Positions 1-5,984 of a stretch of DNA of 8,738 nt are shown in pieces; position 1 is the first letter of the stretch; every line of letters starts with the position of its first letter. The notes under the pieces were generated by a model. That model was not told the origin of the DNA and made no database searches. It saw only the letters and a program-made list of their open reading frames with translations. The stretch is from Thiomonas sp. (lineage in GTDB: Bacteria > Pseudomonadota > Gammaproteobacteria > Burkholderiales > Burkholderiaceae), in assembly GCA_027443745.1 (NCBI GenBank), contig DAIAZB010000555.1:1-8738 (forward strand). Reading direction: 5' to 3'. The position numbers were made by a program, and so were the translations under genes.

Positions 1-345
1 ACGATGAATTCTTCGTCCTGCAGACCCCGTTCCCACTGCCCGTTGGTGAACATGTGCGTGTGGATCGGAGGATCGGCGATCAGGTGGGTGTTCTGTGGGG
101 CGAGGTGATCCAAGGCCGCGCAGGCATGCGGGTCGAAGATCAGGGCCGAGGCCTTCTGGAAGGTGCTGGCTGAGGCGCGCAGGGTAGGAAGACAGATCGA
201 CGCAAATCTTGCGCGAGGGCAGCGGCTCCGCACCGAGAACGAAGCGCGCGATGCGCAAGTACAGCGGGCCGCGCTGGCCGTTTGCGACGGAATGGAGAAA
301 GCAGAGCGACGGTGTTAACCGGGACCGTGACTCATATCGGAAGTC
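1..345 (-). pseudogene. Broken, unrecognised coding remnant (frameshifted, runs off left edge)
   Basis: Two adjoining minus-strand frames look coding in sequence. From about 345 down to about 190 one frame reads through GQRGPLYLRIARFVLGAE and PSRKICVDLSS. From about 180 to 1 a different frame reads ASALIFDPHACAALDHLAP, then IADPPIHTHMFTNGQWERG, and stays open to the window edge. The alternative frames at each place are rich in Arg and Pro, as shadow frames usually are. This suggests one gene with a frameshift near 175-195. No convincing start codon exists: the first frame follows directly on the stop at 346-348. I do not recognise the family. It could instead be two unrelated scraps. The call rests only on amino-acid composition. 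Confidence 0.35.
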
Positions 346-413
346 TCAGCCTTCGAGTTCGAGACGGTGCTCAATGCGCTCGAGGCGCTCCTCGAGGTGC
401 GCCTGCCGCGCTA
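346..413 (-). pseudogene. C-terminal coiled-coil remnant cut by the IS630 end
   Basis: The minus-strand frame ending at the TGA of 346-348 reads RQAHLEERLERIEHRLELEG. This is a heptad-like, Glu/Arg/Leu-rich segment typical of a short C-terminal coiled coil. The frame runs into the probable IS630 terminus at about 412-414, so the rest of the gene is missing or lies elsewhere. Only about 20 residues remain and no function can be assigned. It is in the same frame as the remnant that follows it on the minus strand, so the TGA could be a nonsense mutation within one longer dead gene. Confidence 0.3.
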
Positions 414-780
414 GTGTAGTGCGTCAATTAGAAGTGTTCTTATTCAAGGCGGCGCGAGCGCGGGTGACCTTGGCGAGGATGTCGGTGGCCTTGGCGGTCC
501 AGATGAATAGCTTGGGTTTGGCGTTGTGCGCGGCGATGTACTCGTTGATGGCGGCCTCCAAATCGGGCATGTTGGTGAACACGCCGCGGTGGATGCGCTT
601 GTCGGTGATGTCGCGGAAGAAGCGTTCGGCCATGTTGAGCCAGGAAGAGCTGGTGGGCGTGAAGTGCAGATGAAAGCGCGGATGCCTGGCCAGTTCCGCC
701 GCACGCTCGTTGTGTGCGCAAAAACCGCCGCGGAACGGATCCGGGCACCGTATCCGTCCCATCGGCGCACGCCGCTTCAT
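412..780 (-). mobile_element. IS630-family insertion sequence remnant (3' end only)
   Basis: The segment contains the transposase 3' end followed, on the minus strand, by a short tail ending at a TA dinucleotide (412-413). IS630 elements insert at TA and duplicate it, so GTGTAGTGCGTCAATTAG next to this TA is a plausible terminal inverted repeat. No reverse-complement partner was found between 700 and 834, so the other end of the element is lost. Recognisable transposase sequence fades out around 700-720, which is where the deletion junction probably lies. The remnant sits immediately downstream of the recombinase-like gene and may have removed whatever gene stood there. Confidence 0.6.
424..780 (-). 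pseudogene. IS630 family transposase, C-terminal fragment
   Basis: The open frame is 118 aa. Its second half carries the signature end of IS630/Tc1-mariner-like DDE transposases: ARHPRFHLHFTPTSSSWLN followed by MAERFF. The Glu in that motif corresponds to the last acid of the catalytic triad. It continues with DITDKRIHRGVFTNMPDLE, INEYIAAHNA and a KPKLFIWTAKA segment, all usual near the family's C-terminus. Full-length proteins are about 340-360 aa. The N-terminal helix-turn-helix and the first two catalytic Asp residues are absent, so this cannot be an active enzyme. The first 35 or so residues of the frame do not resemble the family and are probably read-through from beyond the break. Confidence 0.8.
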
Positions 781-834
781 CCGACGACGTTCACCGCACG
801 GCTTCGCGGGAATTTCGCAACTTGCTCAGTAGAA

Positions 835-1794
835 TTAGGGCAACCCGGCATCCAGTGCCGCCAGCTTCTGCTGCCACTGTTCCCGCCCGTCTCTAGGGAT
901 CTTCGCGTTTCGGACGGTCTGTCGCCGCAGGTGTCGTTGCAGGTCATCCGTGCTCCAGCCGCACTGGACCGCGTGCCTGACGAATGATCGCTTCAGGTTC
1001 CGTGCACTGAGCTGCCGTGGCCCTTTTTCCGCGGCACGGGGCAGCTTTATCCGCCGGATAATCCGCGCGACCGTTACGGTCGACACCGGGTTCCCCGTGC
1101 GCACGCCGGTGACCGCATACCTGGAGCGGCCTCGAGCCGCGTCATAGGTAAGCCACGCACGCAAGACAGCAGATGGAGCCAGACTCCACTCACCTATCGA
1201 CTCGCTATCGGTGACACGTATTGCCAGCTCGTCATTGCGTACCCGGATATGCTGGCGACACAGGGCCGCAATTTCGGTTGGATTGAGACACAGCCAGAAG
1301 GCTAGGCCCGCAACAAACCGTTCACGCGCCTTGAGCAAGCCGATCCGCTTATTTTCCAGCGGCGGACGGACCACCCGATTCAACTGCCTAGCTGTGACAG
1401 GTGCTGATGGTGCAGGCTTTCGATCAATGCGAGGCCACGCTACAGGAGTGGCCAAGCTGGAAGTTACCCGGCCCTGGGCAGCTGCCCATCTAAGCCACGC
1501 CCCGACGATTCTGCGCGCTTGCCCAAGGGAGGAAGCGAGCAGCGGCTTGGAGATCCCCAGTGCCTGAAGCTCCCGTGGATTGGATGAACTCACGCAGCGC
1601 CCGAACTTCCTGACCATCTCAGCGTCGATCGTTGAAGGAGTGGCGTCAGACATCCGGGCCCAGCGGTTGAAACGATCGAGTTCCGTCCGGTAGGCCCTGC
1701 GGGTGACGTCGGATATCTCGATCTCCAGAAGCCAGTCATTCGCTAGGCCTTCAAAGCCCTGGAGCTGCCTGAGAGGGGATTTTTTTCTTGACAT
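835..1794 (-). CDS. Tyrosine-recombinase-fold protein lacking catalytic residues (putative DNA-binding regulator)
   Basis: The 319-aa product has the two-domain plan of phage integrases and Xer proteins. An N-terminal SAM-like core-binding domain spans about residues 17-115, with DVTRRAYRTELDRFNRWA at its start. A C-terminal recombinase domain spans about 133-300. The catalytic set looks gone. The box I Arg of the usual GLR-xSEL motif is Asn171 in FWLCLNPTEIAAL. The HxLRH box reads RNLKR (265-269). The following His/Trp and the nucleophilic Tyr have no clear counterpart in LRRQTVRNAKIPRDG. The frame is intact and full length, so it probably persists as a DNA-binding protein. It is divergent from the DNA methyltransferase gene, with only 28 bp between the start codons. 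No Shine-Dalgarno precedes the ATG; a TATAAT ends 7 nt before it, so the mRNA is probably leaderless. Control of the methylase promoter is my inference; degenerating integrase is the alternative. Confidence 0.72.
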   Translation of the reverse strand: MSRKKSPLRQLQGFEGLANDWLLEIEISDVTRRAYRTELDRFNRWARMSDATPSTIDAEMVRKFGRCVSSSNPRELQALGISKPLLASSLGQARRIVGAWLRWAAAQGRVTSSLATPVAWPRIDRKPAPSAPVTARQLNRVVRPPLENKRIGLLKARERFVAGLAFWLCLNPTEIAALCRQHIRVRNDELAIRVTDSESIGEWSLAPSAVLRAWLTYDAARGRSRYAVTGVRTGNPVSTVTVARIIRRIKLPRAAEKGPRQLSARNLKRSFVRHAVQCGWSTDDLQRHLRRQTVRNAKIPRDGREQWQQKLAALDAGLP

Positions 1795-1815
1795 ATGAAT
1801 GATTATATTTATAAT
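1788..1815 (+). promoter_or_regulatory. Consensus sigma-70 promoter of the methyltransferase gene
   Basis: TTGACA at 1788-1793 and TATAAT at 1810-1815 are both perfect consensus hexamers, separated by 16 bp. Transcription would start about 7 nt after the -10, at about 1822-1823, which is the methyltransferase ATG itself. A leaderless message is therefore predicted. A T-run (1781-1786) lies just upstream and could act as a partial UP element. The -35 lies inside the first codons of the divergent recombinase-like gene. Confidence 0.8.
1802..1815. promoter_or_regulatory. 14-bp palindromic candidate operator overlapping both -10 boxes
   Basis: ATTATA-TT-TATAAT is a hexamer inverted repeat with a 2-bp centre at 1808.5. 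The methyltransferase ATG (1823) and the recombinase-like ATG (1794) are each 14.5 bp from that centre. A dimeric protein bound here would block both -10 elements at once. In addition, TTGAC occurs twice as a direct repeat, at 1788 and 1815, each shortly before one of the ATG/CAT start signals. Confidence 0.55.
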
Positions 1816-1829
1816 TGACTACATGCGGT
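1802..1829 (-). promoter_or_regulatory. Predicted weak promoter of the recombinase-like gene
   Basis: On the minus strand TATAAT occupies 1807-1802. It is the other arm of the palindrome that forms the plus-strand -10. Its transcript would start at about 1795, directly before the ATG at 1794, so this mRNA is also predicted leaderless. No good -35 is visible: at the mirror-image position (1829-1824) the sequence is ACCGCA. This direction should be much weaker than the methyltransferase promoter, or depend on an activator. Confidence 0.5.
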
Positions 1830-3016
1830 ACCGCAAACCAAAAACTCGCGGTGATTCCCTCGGCCAGTTCTTCACGCCGCCGAAAATTGCGTCCCTGCTC
1901 GCAGCGGGCCTCAAGCGCGCGCCGGACTCCCTGCTCGAGCTTGGAGCCGGATGTGGCGCGCTCGTATCAGCCGTCCTCTCGCGCTATCCGCAATCTCAGG
2001 CGACGCTGGTCGAACTCGACGGTAAATTGCTTAAGCACCTTCGCCACGAATTCCCGACGCACCATGTGCTCGGTGGCGACGTCCTCGCGCGGGTCAACAA
2101 GTTGCCGATTGAATCGGCCTACGCGGCGGTCGTGGGCAATCCGCCATTCGGCGAATTCGCCGTGAAGCCCAAGGACCAGTTGGCTCTCCGGAGCCTGTTT
2201 CCTGGTTGTGATCGTGGCGGCTGGATGCGACAGGACTTGGCATTCCTGCACGAGAGCTGGAATCGCGTCGCCCCGGGCGGTGAGCTGGCCGTCATACTGG
2301 CTTCGCCAATCGTCAGCGCCCCGATCTTCACCGAGGTCAGGCGTTGGCTATTCGCCGAGGCCGGGTATGTGTCGGTCCGCGAGCTTCCCGAGAATGCTTT
2401 CGAGGGCGCCGAAGTAGGTACTTATCTTCTGACGATCCGGCACCGCGGTCGTGGCCGACGCGCGCGTTCCATCCAGGTGGACCGCTACCGGGGAGATGTC
2501 CTATCACGGACCCGGATCGAGCTTTCACTCGAAGCCGCCGTTGAGCGCATGGACTATCGGTTCCATGCGATTCAGGCGACCGCGGGCAGGCATTGGAAGA
2601 GAGCCCCCTCCCTCGAGTCGCTGGGTGCCCAGGTGGTCAGAGGGAGCCGATCGCACGGGGAGTTCGTGAAGGCGGAAGTGCCCCACGTCCATACGAGCGA
2701 CTTCACCAGCGACTCGATCCGCCTTCGCTTGGGTCAATGCCTCGAGGATGGGTTCCAACTGGCCGAACGCGGCGATATCCTCGTGCCGAGGGTCGGCTCC
2801 CGTTGCCTGCCGCGCGAGGCCATGGTTGTCTCGGGAGCCCGGCCGATCACCGAGGCGGTCTTCCGGATTCGCGTCGCACGCGCCAATCGGGCACGGGTGT
2901 TCGATGCGCTGGCGAGCGAATCGGGGCGCATGTGGCGCATGGCCCACGCCCGAGGCTCCTGCGCGAAGTTTCTGACCGTGTCGGACCTGCTGCGGTTTCC
3001 GGTGGTTGCCCGTTGA
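1823..3016 (+). CDS. N6-adenine DNA methyltransferase, TaqI/Eco57I-like, with C-terminal target-recognition region
   Basis: The 397-aa product should transfer a methyl group from S-adenosylmethionine to the N6 of adenine in a specific DNA site. From this start the motifs are in gamma order. Motif X is GQFFTPPKIA (14-23), the SAM-binding motif I is LELGAGCGAL (38-47), an acidic VELD (63-66) would bind the SAM ribose, and the catalytic motif IV is NPPFGEF (106-112). Residues about 260-397 resemble a target-recognition domain as in type I specificity subunits and M.TaqI: LESLGAQVVRG, HTSDF and RGDILVPRVG. The length is close to that of M.TaqI. An in-frame ATG at 1799 is possible, but it lies upstream of the -10 box, so it would not be on the predicted transcript. 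I therefore chose the leaderless start. No restriction endonuclease gene adjoins it. It may be an orphan methylase or the self-marking part of the neighbouring operon. Confidence 0.88.
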   Translation: MRYRKPKTRGDSLGQFFTPPKIASLLAAGLKRAPDSLLELGAGCGALVSAVLSRYPQSQATLVELDGKLLKHLRHEFPTHHVLGGDVLARVNKLPIESAYAAVVGNPPFGEFAVKPKDQLALRSLFPGCDRGGWMRQDLAFLHESWNRVAPGGELAVILASPIVSAPIFTEVRRWLFAEAGYVSVRELPENAFEGAEVGTYLLTIRHRGRGRRARSIQVDRYRGDVLSRTRIELSLEAAVERMDYRFHAIQATAGRHWKRAPSLESLGAQVVRGSRSHGEFVKAEVPHVHTSDFTSDSIRLRLGQCLEDGFQLAERGDILVPRVGSRCLPREAMVVSGARPITEAVFRIRVARANRARVFDALASESGRMWRMAHARGSCAKFLTVSDLLRFPVVAR

Positions 3017-3065
3017 GGTACGCGGCGGGATTGGTCGTGGCGGGTCTCCGGATTTTCGGCGCACA

Positions 3066-3974
3066 TCAACTTCGGTCGACGAGGTAGCGGTGGATCGCGC
3101 CCACACCTTCGGTCCGACCCTCCAGTTTGACCGGGAAGTCGTACTTCAGTCGGATGTTGTCCCGGCAGCACGCAAACAGGACGATTCCGATGGAACTAGG
3201 TTTTGACCCCAGCGGGGCGATGATCAAGCGCTCGCCTTGCCCAACGGCCTGGCAGGATTTCTTCAGGCACTCGTAGGTCGCCTTGGGATTGTTGGCTCCA
3301 GCAAATGCTAGCTCACAAGAGCGATGCTTGCTGATCACCCTCTCATGCGGTAGCAGGGCATGCATTTCCCAAGTCATACGGTATGGCGGAACCCCGAAGA
3401 TTAGGGTTACGTGTTTGATGAAGTTGCCATCGTCATCCTGCAGGATGCGATCCAGACGATCGGCCTCGAATCCAAGACATGCCACCAGCCGGCCGCCCTC
3501 GTCGTCGCGCAGTTCGTTGGCGAATCCCGGAACGGACTTCAGCCCGCGGAACTTGTCGGCGAACGTGAACGCATAATCCATGCTGATTGCTACGGTCGAC
3601 GGCTTGTAGTGCGCTGGCTCGGCATAGACGAAACCCAGACATCGCCGATCCTCGGCGTTGTATAGGAAGGCCCGGCTCAGGATCAGCATTTCCACCGGGT
3701 CCAGTGACGTCGCTTCCAGCAGGATCATCGCCTCCGGGAATGCCTGCCGGATGCTGTCCAGGTCCGAGGCACGAAAAACCTCGTCTCCCAGCTTCAGATG
3801 GAATGTCTCGGGGTCGTAGTCCACCTCGACGACGTGGTTCGCGCTGTTGCGGGCAATCTCCAGAGAACGACTACCCCGCTCGTCGATGGCTTGGCTCACG
3901 AAAACCAGGCCGAAAGTCTCAGGCGTACTCGCGGCAGACGGGGCGATCAGGCGCATGTCTGCGAACCGGATCAT
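3066..3974 (-). CDS. Unrecognised alpha/beta protein, third gene of the PRTase/ATPase operon
   Basis: The product is 302 aa. The start is the ATG at 3974-3972, which overlaps the ATPase stop as ATGA and is preceded by AGGG at a 10-nt spacing. An upstream in-frame ATG at 4022 would lie deep inside the ATPase gene and is less likely. No signal peptide or membrane segment is seen. The sequence alternates hydrophobic strands and helices. It includes AMILLEATSLDPVEMLILS (82-100), a GFVYAEP strand (114-120), LVACLGFEADRL (163-174), HVTLIFGVPPY (188-198) and a conserved-looking loop LIIAPLGSKPSSIGIVLFA (250-268). The last resembles PLGxKPxxxG motifs I associate with uncharacterised proteins of such operons, but I cannot name the family. 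Translational coupling to the ATPase suggests a stoichiometric partner, perhaps an adaptor, effector or nucleotide-binding component. This role is inferred from position only. Confidence 0.78.
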   Translation of the reverse strand: MIRFADMRLIAPSAASTPETFGLVFVSQAIDERGSRSLEIARNSANHVVEVDYDPETFHLKLGDEVFRASDLDSIRQAFPEAMILLEATSLDPVEMLILSRAFLYNAEDRRCLGFVYAEPAHYKPSTVAISMDYAFTFADKFRGLKSVPGFANELRDDEGGRLVACLGFEADRLDRILQDDDGNFIKHVTLIFGVPPYRMTWEMHALLPHERVISKHRSCELAFAGANNPKATYECLKKSCQAVGQGERLIIAPLGSKPSSIGIVLFACCRDNIRLKYDFPVKLEGRTEGVGAIHRYLVDRS

Positions 3975-5971
3975 TCGAACAGATCCCTGGAACGATCGGA
4001 CGGTTCTTCCTGGCTCTCCCACCTTGCAATGTAGTCCTTGAGCAGCAGTTCGAAGTGGCTATCCGTGCCGGTGAAGATCAGGTTGATCTCGGAGGCCTTG
4101 AGCGTCAGCTTGCGTCGCTTTCGGTAACTGATGCCGAAATGCGCGCTGTAAATCGGATTAGGGACATAATCGTGCTGCGCCAGCGAAGAATCGGCCTTAT
4201 TCTTGGTGTCCTCCTCTTCGTAGAGGACCGACCAGATCAGCGCCTCGCGCAACAGAGACTGCGTTGCTTCGCTCAACGCTTCCTTGTCAGCACCGTCAAT
4301 TGAGAAATGGTTGATCTCCGGCTCGCTCAGCGTGGGTCGTCTATGTGCAGCCTGGAACAGGCGACCCAAGCGCTTGAGGAGGGGCTCCAGTTCGCGTCCA
4401 CGAAGTCCCAAGTTAGGGATGTCCTTGAGCAAGACGGAACTGGTGTCCTTGGCAGCCAAGGCTTGGATATCTTCAGGGATCGATTCCACACTGGCGATGG
4501 CATCGGAAGCGGTACTGAACGCTGCTTCGCGAAGCGCCGTATGGCAGAACTCGATGAAGAAACGCAGGTTTGGTGCCGCCATCTGGCAATACCGATCGAA
4601 CCCTGCATAGAGCGGATTGGCGCGGCGAGGCAAGCCGTCATAAAGATAGAAGAGTGCGCCATGTAGGTTGTTGCTGATCCAGTCAAAAAACGGATTGTCC
4701 CGCCCTTGCGCTGGGCTATAGTTCCGCAGGTGGTCCAGCACATTGGACGGCCCGGGCGCGTCGCGATTCAGGATGAATCCGGCGACGGTGCTGGCCGCCG
4801 GCTGGTCGGGCCGCCAGAAATCTTCTGGCGATAGATTACTGGCCTTGTGCTTTTTCAACCCACGAGTGGCTACCTCCCGCCAGCGCTTGCGCAGCGGCCC
4901 ATCGTTGTTCACCCCGGCAGCGATCTCGGGCGCAGCCTTGCCGGGCAGCAAGGTACCAGCAGCTTCCTTGATGGCTTTCCGGTATCCATCCGCACGCCGC
5001 TCGTTGAGACGCTTCGGATCCCGTAGTCGCTCAACGTCGAAGGACGGGCAATGAATGTCCGTCTGCTTGTTGAATTTCATCAACAACAACTCGGCGGCCA
5101 GCACCTTGAAATCCATCTCCGTCCCCAGCCGCTCCTCGAGGTCAATTGTGCGGATGTCGTGGGTCTCGACGATCTGTTCGTTGCCGCTGGTCACAAGATT
5201 GTCGACCGAGTCCCGGCGCATAGCCAAGCTGAACGAGTACCGATTCTTCGGATGCTTGACTAAGTCGCAAATCAACTGCTGCTGAAACGGCTTGAGGTTC
5301 TCGAACTCGTCGACGAAGATGCGCAGGAACAGGCGCTCCAGGCGTTCGTCGGCATCGGCGATATCGTCGGCCAATTCGGAGAGCGCGTCGTCCAACCGAA
5401 AGAAACGTGGTGGATTTGTGTCAGGGTTTTGCAACCAGTGGCTGAGTTCGAATCGCCGATCTTTCGCAAACCGGCGAAGCTGCCCGTAGGTATCGATCTC
5501 CGTCCCGAGAAGAATGCCTACGCTGTCGGGCACTCGTCGGCTACGTAGGTCGATCACACCGCCGACCAGCGACGCGGAGCTGAGCGACTCGATAAAACAG
5601 CCGAATTCCTCGAGAACCACGGCGGCCACGTAATGGATGAATGCCATGCTGGCGTTCCTTTCGCCGATCCATTCGGGTTTCATCAGGTCGCAGAAGCCCG
5701 TGTCGGTCCGCCAATACAGTCCGATGCCCTGGCCGAACATCGACGCCGGCAGGTCGCGCCGGTTGCGACTGAGTTGCGACCGATGGGAGAAGTAGCGCAG
5801 GAAGATCGTCTTCCCGCACCCACGTCCCCCGACAATGCGCACCGACTTGCGGTCTCGATGGAGCGTCAGGCCATCGAAGAAGTACGGCACGATGAATTCA
5901 TCCGTCACGTCAGCGCCGAGCAACTCGGCGCGGTTGTTGACGAACTCATCGATGATGCTCTCTGCCTTCAT
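3971..5971 (-). CDS. ORC/CDC6-like AAA+ ATPase (predicted defence sensor)
   Basis: The 666-aa product is a P-loop ATPase. Walker A is GGRGCGKT (48-55), Walker B is RIFVDEFENL with the acidic pair DE at 221-222, and a sensor-1-like strand YSFSLAMRR lies at 245-253. The long region after about 290 is helical. It ends in a likely winged-helix unit (about 565-640) with the wing-like segment NPIYSAHFGISYRKRRKLTL, which suggests DNA binding. This layout fits the bacterial family annotated as ORC-CDC6 family AAA ATPase, which is often found beside PRTase-like proteins rather than in replication operons. The start is supported by AGAGGG 8 nt upstream, overlapping the stop codon of the preceding gene. 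Its stop overlaps the next start as ATGA. The probable role is recognition of foreign or abnormal DNA and ATP-driven activation of its partners; this is inference. A replication initiator role is unlikely because no origin-like repeats or plasmid genes are present. Confidence 0.85.
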   Translation of the reverse strand: MKAESIIDEFVNNRAELLGADVTDEFIVPYFFDGLTLHRDRKSVRIVGGRGCGKTIFLRYFSHRSQLSRNRRDLPASMFGQGIGLYWRTDTGFCDLMKPEWIGERNASMAFIHYVAAVVLEEFGCFIESLSSASLVGGVIDLRSRRVPDSVGILLGTEIDTYGQLRRFAKDRRFELSHWLQNPDTNPPRFFRLDDALSELADDIADADERLERLFLRIFVDEFENLKPFQQQLICDLVKHPKNRYSFSLAMRRDSVDNLVTSGNEQIVETHDIRTIDLEERLGTEMDFKVLAAELLLMKFNKQTDIHCPSFDVERLRDPKRLNERRADGYRKAIKEAAGTLLPGKAAPEIAAGVNNDGPLRKRWREVATRGLKKHKASNLSPEDFWRPDQPAASTVAGFILNRDAPGPSNVLDHLRNYSPAQGRDNPFFDWISNNLHGALFYLYDGLPRRANPLYAGFDRYCQMAAPNLRFFIEFCHTALREAAFSTASDAIASVESIPEDIQALAAKDTSSVLLKDIPNLGLRGRELEPLLKRLGRLFQAAHRRPTLSEPEINHFSIDGADKEALSEATQSLLREALIWSVLYEEEDTKNKADSSLAQHDYVPNPIYSAHFGISYRKRRKLTLKASEINLIFTGTDSHFELLLKDYIARWESQEEPSDRSRDLFE

Positions 5972-5984
5972 CAGGGTCGCCCTC

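Noticed and set aside
209..673. Plus-strand frame of 154 codons over the left debris and transposase
   Set aside because: It is antisense to the IS630 transposase fragment and Arg/Ser/Met-rich in the manner of shadow frames.
1799..3016. Upstream ATG at 1799 as the methyltransferase start
   Set aside because: This ATG lies upstream of the -10 box, so it would not be in an mRNA starting at about 1822. It has no ribosome binding site and would add an odd hydrophobic MIIFIIDY leader.
3066..4022. Longer start at 4022 for the operon's third gene
   Set aside because: It would overlap the ATPase gene by about 50 bp. The ATG at 3974 makes a standard ATGA overlap with an AGGG upstream, and the extra 16 residues look unrelated to the rest.
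3971..5971. Replication initiator of an integrated plasmid or archaeal-type origin
   Set aside because: No iterons, partition genes or origin-like AT-rich repeats are next to the gene, and its operon partners point to a conflict system.
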